Positions 10,900 through 21,100 of a stretch of 30,000 nucleotides of DNA are shown one piece after another (position 1 is the first letter of the stretch; every line of letters starts with the position of its first letter). This stretch comes from Chara braunii (lineage: Eukaryota > Streptophyta > Charophyceae > Charales > Characeae): NCBI GenBank assembly GCA_003427395.1, contig BFEA01000258.1:1464854-1494853 (forward strand), given 5' to 3'. The notes under the pieces are model-generated. The model ran no database searches, was not told the origin of the DNA, and saw nothing but the letters and a program-made list of their open reading frames with translations. A program made the translations under genes and the position numbers.

Positions 10900-11570
10900 T
10901 GAGGCTACTATAGTGATAGGTCGTTTGCAAAAAGTGAGCAAACAGGGATTGCGTCCTCTGAAATTCAAGTAACTTTGATTCGTTTGATGTTTTTGTGTTG
11001 CCTTAGATTGATCGTCAGTGCATTCATGACAATAACGAAAAGGTAGGGTGCAATTGGGTGAGGCAAGGTAGCTTGCGTTACCGATCTATGTAATAAAATA
11101 GGTGAAGCGGCATTACCATTTACCATTACTCTAGTTGTGGCGTTATGATGTAAAATTCCAATCCACCTTTTGAAACAAGGTCCAAAATTGAATGTTTCCA
11201 AGCAATTGTTTTAAAAAAATCAGGCAACGTGATCATATGCTTTCTCAAAATTAATAAATATAATGGTTGCACTATGTTTAGATTGACGAGATAACTTATC
11301 TATTTCATTGACTAAGAGGATGTTATCGTGAATGTTTTTGTTTGTTATAAAGCTTGTTTGCGCAGGATGAATGATATCTGCAATAATTTTTGTCAACCTA
11401 TTAGCTAGAGTTTTCGCAACCAGCTTGTAAACCACTGCGAGTAAGGTGATTGATCGATAATTACGGATATTGGATTTTGTTTTTGTCTTATAGATAAGAG
11501 TTAAAACCCATTGGCTAACTATTTCCTTCATATTTTTAGATGTCCGGAACGTATGATAAAAGTCCATCAA
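10900..11570 (-). pseudogene. LINE ORF2 reverse transcriptase, catalytic residues lost
   Basis: Frame 11220-11570 shows the start of the LINE RT: LIYKTKTKSNIRNYRSITLL, YKLVAKTLANRL, AQTSFI, then motif A as FINFEKAYDHV. Frame 10965-11201 continues with FGPCFKRWIGIL, TTRVMVNGNAASPI and APYLFVIVMNAL, where intact LINEs have a GxPLSPxLF-type motif. Motif C is SLFANDLSL at about 10914-10937, the FADD box changed to FAND. The first catalytic Asp of motif A is also changed (INFEKAYD for the usual LDFEKAYD). The two frames are separated by a frameshift near 11.21 kb. A LINE RT with both Asp positions replaced cannot be active. Confidence 0.93.
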
Positions 11571-11756
11571 ATTTTGTGAAATAAAAGTTCAGATTGATTC
11601 TCAGAATTCCTTCAGGAGCTCATCAATACTTGGGGTTTTCTCTTCTTCCATTAACATTAAGACTGTTCATATTTCTTTCTTGGACAAAGACATTTTCATC
11701 ATTTTATGTTGTGTAAATAATAGAGAGAGGAAATCATCTCTCTTTGCTCCGGTGTT

Positions 11757-12002
11757 CTAGAGGAATATCATTTCTGAAGAAAACTTCTTAGAGAACTTTC
11801 TAACTATATTGTTGCAAACAGCAGTTGAGGTGACCGTATTATCACCATTTCTCAGAGGGTATGTTAGTGCCTTTATCACTGTCCTAGCTATACTTAACTT
11901 GACCATTGAAAATAATCTTGCATTCATTGCCTTTTCCATAAGGTGTTTCCTTAGTTTTTTCCTTATCGTAACTTCTTGTGAGCGATATTTCATTTGATTC
12001 AT
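11757..12002 (-). pseudogene. LINE ORF2 linker between endonuclease and RT
   Basis: The 81-residue frame reads MEKAMNARLFSMVKLSIART, then LRNGDNTVTSTAVCNNIVRK and FSKKFSS. It resembles the conserved LINE linker with the order K..R....L..GD..T..F....K.R......L...G......I......F...F. Its position between EN and RT supports this. A further 5' piece, 12321-12503, lies in another frame. Confidence 0.65.
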
Positions 12003-12679
12003 TAATTGATTTTTTAATTTTTGTATTTCCTTTTTTAATTACTTCAGAATTTTCATGTTTTTTTACTCGTTTTTTTTATGTTGTAGTTGTTTGATACACT
12101 GTAGAATTCGCATCTCATCTGGATAACGTTTTTTACCTAGCATCTTCGAATATTTATCGCATTTACGTCCTAGAAAGGGTACGTCGTTGTTGAACCATCT
12201 AATGTCATTTCTTATGTTGTCTTTTTGGTTCTTCCACTATTTTCACACATCTTTTAGATAGGATTTGGAATTTTTATTATTTAGATGAGATTTGAATTTT
12301 TATTATTTAGATGAGATTTGTTAAGTTTGTAGTAATTTTTTTTGGCGCTTTGAGTCTTCTGTGTGATAGTAATTGGCGAGACTGCGGAAAAGTCCGGAGA
12401 TACGTGACACAGAGTTTCTCAGCGGATCTTGGAAATGAAAGAAGTTGGGTTTAGGCTTCCCCGATTTGTCACAAAAACCTAAAGTTGCCAAGCGGTGAAT
12501 CACTTTCTACATATTAACGAGTAAATTGACGTGACCTGCTTGTTGAACGAGTACAATTCGATTTTTCCCATTGTATGTTCGTCAATATTTGAAGGCCACG
12601 AAATGGGAGAGCCTGAAGAAGCTGATAAGAAACCCGAGAAAAGTCGGTCTGTGGGAGCCTTTAACTCGTTTTATAAATG

Positions 12680-13440
12680 ATAAAATAGCCACGCACATAG
12701 CATGGTCGAGACCAGGGTACGTGGGAATATTTCACCCACTTATAATGTCCCCTGCATTTTTTCGGATGCAAGTATGAGATCGTTACGAGATTTGGTGGTC
12801 TATTTTAATTCTCCTTTCCTAAAACACTGTAAACAACCTATACGTGGGATTAATCCGTTTGTATGTGTCGAAAAGAGTCGTTGCTCTACTCAGACTGATT
12901 ATCATTAACTCGTCAATTTGTATATAAGGGGGATAAGGAGAGGGAAAGATTCATCGGTCCATGTGCCTGTCAGGGGCCACATTGAAATCTCTTGCAATGA
13001 TAATTTGAATTCCAACTGGTAGGTGTGCCTGGAGGGATTCAAAAAAAGCTTGTCGATTTTCAACTTAATTGGGTGCATATACGTAAAGTATATTAACTAC
13101 TTATAGTTCAAGCATTGCTAGTATATACGCCCAACTATTTGGTCTACTTCCCAGTTTAGTACTTCCACTTTGGAGTCAGGGGGGATCTGTATGATCACCC
13201 CATCACTACCTGGTCTAGGGGCATGAGCTCTATAGGCCTGATATGGTCATATCTTCATATGAACATGATGATACGTTTTTGTATCCATGAGATCTCTCCT
13301 GAACACAGATTACATCCGACCATTCTTTCTCTTCTATCCCTTTTAACTGATCATAAATTGCTTACCTTTTTATCATCTTAGCTGAAGTCAGTCCATTCAC
13401 ATTGATCAATTGGATATCCAAGTCTGTATTCCACTCAATT
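12680..13440 (-). pseudogene. LINE ORF2 AP-endonuclease domain, broken
   Basis: No single frame is open, but the apurinic-endonuclease signatures appear in order on the minus strand. These are INVNGLTSAKMIKR (13.43-13.37 kb, the N of the first motif), EEKEWSDVICVQERSHG (the QE motif, about 13.31 kb), YAPN then AFFESLQAHLPVGIQIIIAR, DFNVAPDRHMDR (12.98 kb), ATTLFDTYKRINPTYRLFT, and GLDHAMCV (about 12.70 kb, for the SDH motif). The GDFN box reads RDFN. In a live LINE this domain nicks the target DNA to prime reverse transcription. Several stops and frameshifts make it a relic. Confidence 0.85.
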
Positions 13441-13699
13441 GTTTTTCATACTTTATCTTTGTTGTACAAAGTTTCTATTATCTTAAATTCTGCCATTCAT
13501 TCCAAAAGTGAAAAAATAATTAAATAAGAATGTCTTTCGATATTTTTTAATTTTCGCAATTTGGATGGAAGTGGGGCAATAGGCTTGGACATTAATGCTT
13601 ATTTGTGGCTTACAGAGTTTGTCAGGATCCAGAGTCTAACAATCCTCCTACTTCTAAGATTTTGTTCCTCAATAGTCTCACCAAGAGAATGATCACCTC

Positions 13700-14194
13700 T
13701 CACTCTGACCATAATTTGTTTGCCTTGATTTTCAAGAGTTGCATTTCTTTAAGTGTGTCACATCCAAACCAGTGAAGGTCCACTTGATTGGAAGCTTCGT
13801 ACTTCAAATACACATCTCCCTCTGCAATTTTGTTTAGTTCAGAGGTCAACATGAGAGAGGCTAGAAAATCGGGTGGAAATTGCTTTTTACCAAACTTCAT
13901 TACTTCTAGTGTAATCAATAATTCTCCTACTTTGCCCTTATAGAACATGGATAGTGCAAGGAAGGGAGATTTGATTCCCTTCAATGTGACTTCTCCATAT
14001 GCTGCATCAGGAGGCTCATACAACCCCACTTCCCATGATCCTTCTTTGAATCTTACATGAAGGATAATTATTCCTAAATTTATCGTGTTCTTTTGGTTGG
14101 GCACTGAGTAGCTGGATACCAATACTGGATTCCTTGATGCAATATTGTTTGCGTTGTGTATATCGTCTAAAAACTCTAAAGGCATCTCACCCAT
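13700..14194 (-). pseudogene. LINE ORF1 C-terminal region, longest intact frame
   Basis: A 164-residue open frame starts MGEMPLEFLDDIHNANNIAS and contains GSWEVGLYEPPDAAYGEVTL, FLALSMFYKGKVGELLITLE and YLKYEASNQVDLHWFGCDTL. It has the regular alternation of a beta-rich folded domain, but I do not recognise the family. It lies between the zinc-knuckle part of ORF1 and the endonuclease of ORF2, so it is probably the end of ORF1. It is the longest uninterrupted frame within the LINE. An in-frame stop lies about 14 codons upstream of the ATG, so the real N-terminal connection is lost. A captured host exon cannot be excluded. Confidence 0.55.
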
Positions 14195-14499
14195 GTTATC
14201 TTCCTCACCCAGGGATGTGACATGGTTACTTAATTACTACAGTGATCTCTCACCAACATTTTTTTTTCTTTTTATTTTGAACATTTCTTTTGTATCTCGT
14301 TTTTTTTTGTGTTCGAATGCGGTGTTTCCATGTTTGTCTGCCCAAGGATGTCTTGTGACCAGCGTTCAACAACGATGTTTTTTTGCTTGTTTTTTTCTTT
14401 CAACTTTTCTGTTGTGTTTTTCTCTTATGCATATCCCGTGTGTACTGCACTTTCTTTCTTACAAGTTCCGTAAGTTTTTCCACCTTTAGACCGAACCTA

Positions 14500-14989
14500 C
14501 CCGGAATTATGCATCAAACTGAGAGTTTTTTCATCTCTGCACCAACTGAGACTGCCTTTCTTGTGAGTTCAACGAGGTGTTTCGCTGGTTCTGGAACAAC
14601 AAGGGCTGGTGTTCCTGCTGGGAGCTCAACATAGGGTTTTGACCAAGATGCATAATATGGAAGCGCTTGATAACTATGGATATAATCTTGTTGGAAATAT
14701 TTAACCAGTCAGAACCCAGTGGTGGTCCATATTGTATGACCATTTTCAAGCTATCACTACCAGCAAGCATAACAATTAAATGGTTATGTATGTGTTATCA
14801 GGTTGTTCCTTTCAAATTGGGGAGCTTCACTATCAGGTTGCACATAACCCAATCTGCCAGTTTCTGTAGTTCTGAGTGTAGGTCGAACATCAGTTTGAAT
14901 TGTCCTCGGTAGTGACCAATGTGGTGGGTGGAGTTACAACACGTCACTTGGGGCTTTCTCCACTTGCATCGTCTCATGACCAAAAACAT
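14500..14989 (-). pseudogene. LINE ORF1 central pieces, frameshifted
   Basis: Three readable pieces lie in different minus frames: HHIGHYRGQFKLMFDLHSEL then QKLADWVMCNLIVKLP (14798-14989), LKMVIQYGPPLGSDWLN (about 14720), and LPYYASWSKPYVELPAGTP, ALVVPEPAKHLVELTRKA (about 14510-14670). Their order and composition fit one ORF1 protein broken by at least two indels. The domain identity is not known to me. Confidence 0.5.
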
Positions 14990-15483
14990 CCTTGAAGAGA
15001 TTCTCCTTCATTGGACAGTATCTGCCATCGAGGTTGTATTATTGCTTTCCTTTGTTTGTTGTTGACTTTTCTTTTGTTTTATGTCCCGAATCTTATTATC
15101 CTGATTGTGTTGATTATTTTGTTCCTTCTGATTTTTTTGTTGGGTCTTTCTGTTGGTTTGTTGTTCTTTCTTTACGACCCTCCATTCCATCTTTGAAGCG
15201 TGTCCGTTTTTTTAAATTTAATCCGTCAGAGATGGGCCGATTGATTTTCCTCCTACTTCCACCTGTCCTGCACTGCTCATGGTTTCTTCGTTATCATATT
15301 CTTTTAGGAGTGCAGTAGACTGCATGTTGTCCTTTTTTTTTTCCTTTTTTATTATTAGCATCCTCCTCAAGTGTAGAAGAAAATGCAGACTCAGATGTAG
15401 AACTACTGGTTCAGATCGCCCCTAGCAGGGCAACAAATTTAGAGGTCCCATCATGCTTCGTCCCATTGTGAGACTGGGCCTTT

Positions 15484-15692
15484 TGGGACTTCTAGGGGTA
15501 ATGGAGCTGACCTCCTTTCCCCATTTTAATTTGTTGTTTTTGAATTTGTTGAGGTTGACGAGGTGGGAGCCAGTCTGCTGGTGGACGGGCCGATTTGCAA
15601 AAGTCTCCTCTCCCTTTCCAGAACCATCCAATTGGTTGACCCATGGTGTTGAGATCGTCGCTGTAGACCCATCCCTCATAGCCAGGCTTCAC
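15484..15692 (-). pseudogene. LINE ORF1 piece after the zinc knuckle
   Basis: The frame reads KPGYEGWVYSDDLNTMGQPI, GWFWKGRGDFCKSARPPADW, then Q/K-rich sequence. It overlaps the end of the knuckle frame in another register, which marks a frameshift at about 15690. The basic, glutamine-rich tail would suit an RNA-binding ORF1 protein. Confidence 0.5.
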
Positions 15693-16053
15693 AGGTAACC
15701 AATCTATGCATTCTTATCAGGTCTTTCTTCAGTTTCTGCTCAACAGGAACAACATGTTGTGCATGTAGAAGATAAATAAATTTCGTACTAAGATGTTCGT
15801 ATGCTTTACACTTGAAGCACCATGGGCGGAACTTGTATGCCATATGTATCTGGTAGACTCTTCCCCCCATCTTGAAGGGGATAATGTCATCCAGAAAGAA
15901 CGACTGATCCTTTTGCAAATTCAGGGTTAGCATCAAATAATCGTCACTTTTGATGACATATGTAGGCAGCGGATCAATGAAATCGACGATTTTGAACTGT
16001 TGTCCAAAATCATGAATGAAAGTCGTTTGCACTTCAATCGAGATGTGACGCAA
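15676..16053 (-). pseudogene. LINE ORF1 with gag-like zinc knuckle
   Basis: The 125-residue frame has a beta-rich first part (YVIKSDDYLMLTLNLQ, DDIIPFKMGGRVYQIHMAYK) and then WCFKCKAYEHLSTKF. This is a CX2CX4HX4C zinc knuckle in which the last Cys is replaced by Phe. A folded domain followed by a CCHC knuckle is the standard layout of plant LINE ORF1, the RNA-binding chaperone of the retrotransposition particle. It lies upstream of the EN/RT region in the same orientation. Confidence 0.75.
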
Positions 16054-16362
16054 TTCTACCCAGTAATAGTCTTTTATTAGTTGTTCTCTCTTCTACTCCG
16101 GTCCCACCTTTTTTAGAACTATGGGTAAATTCTTACTTCAGACCTATCCCAATATCATTTTTCCCATCCATCCATCTCTCTTTTGTCCTCCTCAAACAAG
16201 CAGAGCACGGTGAAAATTGTCGGTGAGACTGGTTGAATCAGAAAAAATTTGAACACAGCCTCCGGACTTTTCTTCATTGATTCTAATTTCTTGCATAACC
16301 ACTTAATCTTGTCATTCATTGATTTTTATGCGTTATCATCGTAAAAAATCCGTACGGATGTG

Positions 16363-16690
16363 CTAGCTTGTCGAAGGATGTGATTTCATCAACGTTTTCC
16401 TTCCTCTTTGTTCAAATGTCAGTTGTTCCGAAGGGAGAAGAAAGAGGGAAAACAAATAGGTCCGTGCGGATGAAAGGTTATTGAGGGGAACCTTGATTTC
16501 ATCTGCAGGTGCACCAAGGGAGCCAATCGACGGCCTGATGATGTTGAGTTTTATTTTGAAGGGTTTCCCTAACCTTCTGGGCTCAAGTTGGCTGAGTGGA
16601 CTTAGACTCCCCCCGTGTTTTCTCATTGGTGGAATGTGTGCTTCGAGAATCCGGAGATGGTGTGGAAGCACCTGTTGCATTTTGCTGTGA
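16363..16690 (-). pseudogene. LINE ORF1 N-proximal piece
   Basis: The region is open in more than one minus frame. One reads MQQVLPHHLRILEAHIPP, another a Ser/Thr-rich stretch NATGASTPSPDSRSTHSTNE. A low-complexity linker fits ORF1 between its N-terminus and the knuckle. No domain is recognised. Confidence 0.35.
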
Positions 16691-16725
16691 TTGAACTTTG
16701 CTGTTTTTTCCTCCTCTGTTAAAAT

Positions 16726-17187
16726 TTATTCGTCTTCATCCTCTCTCTCTTCTCCCTCATTTATTTTCATCATCACCAGCTCCACAAATTTCCTTTCAAC
16801 TGTTTGTTGACTTGTGAGGACAATTTGTCTCGCTTGTCCCGCTTGGTCTTCATCAGTCATGTCCAACTTTGTACTTTCCTTGCTTATCCGTGTCTTGGAT
16901 TTCATTCCCAATGTGTTATTTGTGATTACCTCCTTCATTTTTTTCATTAGCGAAATTTTATTTCCACCTTGTGTTTGGACATGTGAAAATTCATCTGGTT
17001 TTTCCTTTCTATCATTTATCTGTGGGGTTGACTGCAAACTGTTAATTCTACTCTTTTGGTTAAAAGTAGGACGTGCATAAGGTAATGACCTCAGTTGTTG
17101 AAAGATCGTTTGTTTCATCGGAGTCATCGCCCCCTTATAAAACAGAAGACAGTTGGGTCCTCTTGCTCGTTTAATTCCCATATTCAT
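16726..17187 (-). pseudogene. Probable LINE ORF1 N-terminus
   Basis: A 153-residue frame begins MNMGIKRARGPNCLLFYKGA and has a central charged region (KISLMKKMKEVITNNT, KTRISKESTKLDMTDEDQAG). It ends in an acidic run (EGEEREDEDE). It follows the pyrimidine-rich leader and precedes the other ORF1 pieces. Low complexity and charge fit the disordered N-terminus of an ORF1 protein, but identity rests on position. Confidence 0.45.
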
Positions 17188-17950
17188 TTCCCTCGCCGAG
17201 ACAGGCTATCATAGTGTGTGGAGATGACCAAAAGATGGTCATGAGCAAAAAGAGAAAGGAACGAGGAAATCCAGTGGAAGGAGTTAGAGTGCAGGGGTGC
17301 GATAGAGCAAGGGAGGCTCAAACGACATGTGGGTGAAATCCACAAATTCAAAGGGAGACTCAATTTTAAGGTGAGGATGGGATACGGATGAAAATAAGAA
17401 AGTAATAAAAGAAGAAAAATTGTGAGGTCACTCAGTGGAGTAGCGGAGAGGGAGTATGCAAGGTTGAGGGAGAGAGACTCAAAGTAAAAAGAGCGGGTGT
17501 GAGAAATAGAGAGGAAAAAAATTGTGAGAGCACACCGTTTAAGGGGAGGATGAGGGAGGGAGGGAGAGTGAGAGGAGTCGGGGAGGGCGTGATTGAGAAA
17601 TGACACACTTTAACCAGAGGGAAGAGAGGGAGGGTAGTTTTAGGAATATTTCGCTCAATCAGGGAATCACTATTCCATTTCCTGTTCTTTTGATCACGTG
17701 ATAAATTAGAGTTAGTTTAACCATTAGTTTGATGAATTCTTCCTAATTTTTTTAATGCATTATCTGTCGTTGTGCTTGACTTTGGGAAGTTCCTCAGGGT
17801 TATTCATAAGTGGGAAGGTGAATGGTAGGGGGATGGAGAGGATGAGGTGAGGCAAGGAGAGACTAACCTGAAAATCTCGTAAAACCTTGCTTACGTGGAG
17901 CAATACGATCAGCTCCCCTACTGCTTCCATTATCTCTTGCACTGTGTACT
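17184..17950 (-). other. Pyrimidine-rich leader upstream of the LINE
   Basis: On the minus strand the sequence is dominated by CTCT, TTCT and CCCTC words (GAGGGAGGGAGG and the like on plus, for example 17545-17580 and 17820-17860). Long frames here encode only Ser/Leu-rich low complexity. It probably represents the LINE 5' untranslated or promoter region, and the true 5' end is not identified. Confidence 0.5.
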
Positions 17951-18578
17951 TGCTTATCCTTTCACTTTATGACGACGTTCTTCCTCCTTTTGTCCACTCC
18001 TTTTTTTATACCAATGTATCTTCCACTTCAATCCCTTTCACTCCTCCCTTCCTCGTGTCTTCCTTCGACCATGCAAATCACTCCTGCTTTTGCTCTAGCG
18101 ATCTTTAGAAGATTGAGCAATGCCACGTCACCTTCCCATCTCTGTTTGGTATTGTCAGTCGTTCACTGTCCAAAATCTCGACATCATTCTAGTGATTAAT
18201 CACCCATCCACCATCTTGAGTAGATCAGCGGATCGTTCCTTTTATGTTTCTGATGCGGAGGTCTACTGAATTTTAGAACTGTAATTTCCAGCCTTATAGT
18301 TTTCGGTCTAAAAATAGCACATCGATCACCGTATTGACCTCCTTAGGCCCCCGTCGTCAGAAGACACTGACCTTTTTAAAAGGCTATTGGAAAGTTATTT
18401 GTGATCCTCTATAAAACATTCTTCCAGTTTAGGTGTTTGACAGTCGACTCTTTTATTCCGATTGTGACGTGACTTGACCTAATACGTAGAACGATACGTC
18501 TAACTAGGTGGCAAAGAATGTTGACATCTTGTGTGAAATCATGCGCCGCTCAAACTCAAACTGTAATCTGGTGTAGAC
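17951..18578. other. Spacer, no gene recognised
   Basis: An AT-rich spacer between the LINE leader and a diverged duplication. Short Ser/Phe-rich frames have no recognisable domain. Confidence 0.5.
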
Positions 18579-19175
18579 TGTTTATCATTGGTTACTGTTT
18601 ATTGTATCATTTCATTAAATCTGAAGATCATGACGAATTGGACGCCCGTACTACACACTTCGCCGCTAACTCTGGGATGACTTCACAGAGCTTCATTGTC
18701 TGAGGTGCTTATTCCCCATCAGCTAGTGACATATCCTCACTTAGCGCCTTGAGGAATTGTGTGTGCTCGTACATTAATCGCCACATGTACGCCTCCTCTG
18801 CTGTCTGTTACCTTTAGTGATTGGCTAATGTCTATTGTATCATTCCATTTTAGTCATAAGAATGTGACGAATAGGATGCAAGTATTTACATACTTCGATG
18901 ACTTCGCCATTATCTCTGGGTTGACTCCGCAGAAATCCACTGACTATATCAACAACGAGAGACTGCTATCACAACCATGTGAGCCAAAAAGTTATCCTTC
19001 TATCCGTTGGACAACTTGCATGGAGATATTATGAGGAACACTCGAACAGTCGGAGAATTCATCTCCCTTCATGTCTTGTGTCAGACGCTCATTCCACGTC
19101 AGCCAGTGACGTGTCTTCGCCTAGCACCAAGACCAAATGTGTTCGCGCATGCGTTAAGCGCCCAGAGAGAGAGAC
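18579..19175. repeat. Old diverged direct duplication
   Basis: Segment 18579-18785 resembles 18816-19170. TATTGTATCATTTCATT (18600) matches TATTGTATCATTCCATT (18836), with GACGAATTGGACGC versus GACGAATAGGATGC downstream. ATTCCCCATCAGCTAGTGAC (18710) matches ATTCCACGTCAGCCAGTGAC (19092). The offset grows from about 238 to about 382 bp, so the second copy carries about 144 bp of extra sequence. No coding potential is recognised. Confidence 0.7.
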
Positions 19176-19419
19176 CTATCACCCCCAAAACAGGGTTTTC
19201 CCAGTTCGATCTCTATAGCACTTGAAATGTGCATGCACACGAAGTATGTGTGCACATGACTCAACAGTCATGGATGAAAATATTTGAACAGAAACGGACA
19301 GTTTTCTCTATGTATTTGTTTTCCGCTATCAGAAAAAACAAAGTCACAAATTGATGTTATTTCACAATGTATTGATTTTGCTTATCATGCGACAATCAAG
19401 TTTTGGTTGTAATGTGACA

Positions 19420-19620
19420 GGTTGGCTCATTCGGTCCGTCTGGCCATCCATCTGCAAATGATAGGCTGTCAAAAACCTCAAGGAAGTGGAATGGAACCGA
19501 AAACGCTCTCTCCAAAACACACTACGAAATCAAGCACCCCAATCGCTAATGATGGAACCGGGCAGTCTTTGATAAACCACTTGATCTAGGACGAGTAATG
19601 CCGCATGTCGGGAATCAATG
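19420..19620 (-). pseudogene. Ty3/gypsy integrase core, one internal stop
   Basis: One frame reads HAALLVLDQVVYQRLPGSII, SDWGA, stop, FRSVFWRERFRFHSTSLRF, then LTAYHLQMDGQTDRMSQP. It matches the second half of the DDE integrase core, where intact copies have SIISDRG (the second catalytic Asp) and AYHPQTDGQTER. The Asp after SIIS is kept. The first catalytic Asp and the zinc-binding N-terminus were not found upstream. In live elements this enzyme joins cDNA ends to host DNA. Confidence 0.88.
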
Positions 19621-20129
19621 TGGTGGGTGCAAGCGATGAGATGTGTGTGTCCAGTGAGTCAAAATGTGTATACCATAATATACTCATGGCCAAGGTAGTC
19701 AACGGTTTAACAGGGTCAATCGGCATAATCTGTCATGGCCAGGTAGGGATGAGTAGGGGCGGCAGAAGACCATATTTAACACACTAATGTTATTATGGGT
19801 TTGAACGTACTATATACAATCTTGTATATGTCTGTCTGTTTAGGCCTGAATACGAAACAAACGATCGAATCATACGTCTTCTGAAAAATGAGGTCAAAGT
19901 CGCCTGTAATCAGGAATACAAAAGTGAGAAAACGCTCAGGTCAAGATAGGACACAACGCCATCAGTGAAAGAGTACTCATAAAAAACCCTTACTGCATCA
20001 ATGTTGCTAACCGCTCGCGGATAGGGTTGCACAAACTATTGCAAAGGTAGCCAAATACGAATGTCGATAAGCCGGTAAATGTAAGTGACAATATCGAATA
20101 AGCCAACAACTTAAAACCACCAGTACATT

Positions 20130-20480
20130 TCTCAACCATTTTTATGGAGTTGCGGCTTGCATGATGCCGTGTTTCTCAGGAAGTACCCGGGTATTGTTTC
20201 ATGGCACATCCATCCTTGTAAAACGCGTCGTATGTGCTCCTCAAAAGGCTTGCTGAAAATGTTGTTGTGGAAAACGACAATGCAAGTAGCCTCCATCAAA
20301 ATACTGCAGGGTGTTTGTGAGCCCAAACCACAACACCAAAAACTTGAAATAGACAAACTTACATTTGAAAGTGGTTCTGTCGATGTTCTTTTCATGAGTC
20401 TGAACTAAACAGTAGCCGCTATGAAAGTCAATCTTCGTAGAGACAGGTGCTTACCGTAACCAATCAAGAAGTTTATTTAT
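20130..20480 (-). pseudogene. Ty3/gypsy reverse transcriptase, frameshifted
   Basis: One frame shows VSTKIDFHSGYCLVQTHEKN, IDRTTFKCKFVYFKFLVLW and FGLTNT. This is the classic gypsy block with motif A (KIDxxSGYHQ, catalytic Asp present) and the FGLTNAP motif. After a frameshift near 20300 a second frame continues CIVVFHNNIFSKPFEEHIRR, where live elements have a YLDD box followed by FSKTFEEH. The YLDD residues are replaced by VFHN, so the enzyme is dead. Confidence 0.92.
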
Positions 20481-21100
20481 TGTCTAAAATGAAAAATCAA
20501 TTTAGTGCTAAATTCATCTGGAAACGTATGTCCACCACCGTTGTTAGTGGTAGGCCTGGTTCTAGCCCCGTCCGAAGATATTGCAGCTCATAAGTGTGAC
20601 GCCAACAGTCATGGACGTTCAGCAAAGGAAGAATTTTCATTGTATCATGCTGTTATGGGTCCAGCGTCTGGACACACCATGGACGACAATGGCAGTTACG
20701 TGAGCAGCAGCGGGAAACAGAGCCATGGTAGCAACAACCCACAGGAAGGGGATATCGACATACAAACAATTTCCTCTATCTCACTACCACGTTGTACCTG
20801 TATTTGGAACTCTACGGGTCTTGATGCACTCTACGCGCTGGGAGCAATGCATGTCCAAGTACGTGCATGAAATTGCAATCCAGATGCATTCCCTAACATT
20901 GAATGAACCCAGTTGTATGGGCCCGGTGGAACAGTGCATCACTCTCAAGAATACCTGTACCTGGAGGATCCCACAGTCAAGATGCATATCCTATGTCGAA
21001 TCACCCGTTTGTATAAACCTTGGGAGCAATGCAGATACATTCAAATCGTTGGACAGTGCTTGAAGAGCGATAGGGAGAAAATTTTCTAGTATGCATAATT
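20481..21100. other. Unassigned spacer with two overlapping plus frames
   Basis: Plus frames at 20505-20870 and 20725-21063 (121 and 112 residues) overlap in different registers. They show no domain, and Cys/Met are scattered irregularly. The DNA holds loosely repeated words (GCAATGCA, ACCTGTA, GATGCAT) that suggest degenerate repeat history. It could contain the worn upstream part of the Ty3/gypsy pol on the minus strand, but no motif was found. Confidence 0.35.

Larger units (their letters stand above)
8793..17610 (-). mobile_element. Decayed non-LTR retrotransposon (LINE)
   Basis: Minus-strand remnants appear in the order of a two-ORF LINE. There is a pyrimidine-rich leader (about 17.2-17.95 kb), ORF1 pieces with a zinc knuckle (about 17.19-13.70 kb), an AP-endonuclease (13.44-12.68 kb), reverse transcriptase (about 12.0-10.9 kb) and a zf-RVT domain (about 9.7-9.4 kb). 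EN, RT and zf-RVT together are typical of the L1-like LINEs of plants and algae. Frameshifts and stops are spread throughout. The segment is visibly more AT-rich than its flanks. The 3' boundary is uncertain (about 8.8 kb, or as far as the T22 at 7907), and no target-site duplication was identified. Confidence 0.9.
19240..20480 (-). mobile_element. Ty3/gypsy retrotransposon fragment
   Basis: Minus-strand remnants of a pol polyprotein: reverse transcriptase at 20480-20130 followed downstream by integrase at about 19.62-19.42 kb. RT before integrase is the Ty3/gypsy (not Ty1/copia) order. Spacing between them is shorter than in intact elements, so part of RNase H and of the integrase N-terminus is eroded or deleted. 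No LTR, primer-binding site or protease was identified. Confidence 0.85.

Noticed and set aside
17184-17606. 140-codon Ser/Leu-rich minus frame
   Set aside because: Low-complexity translation of the pyrimidine-rich LINE leader.
20505-21063. Two overlapping plus-strand frames above 110 codons
   Set aside because: No domain, overlapping registers, and repeat-like DNA words. Not supported as a gene.
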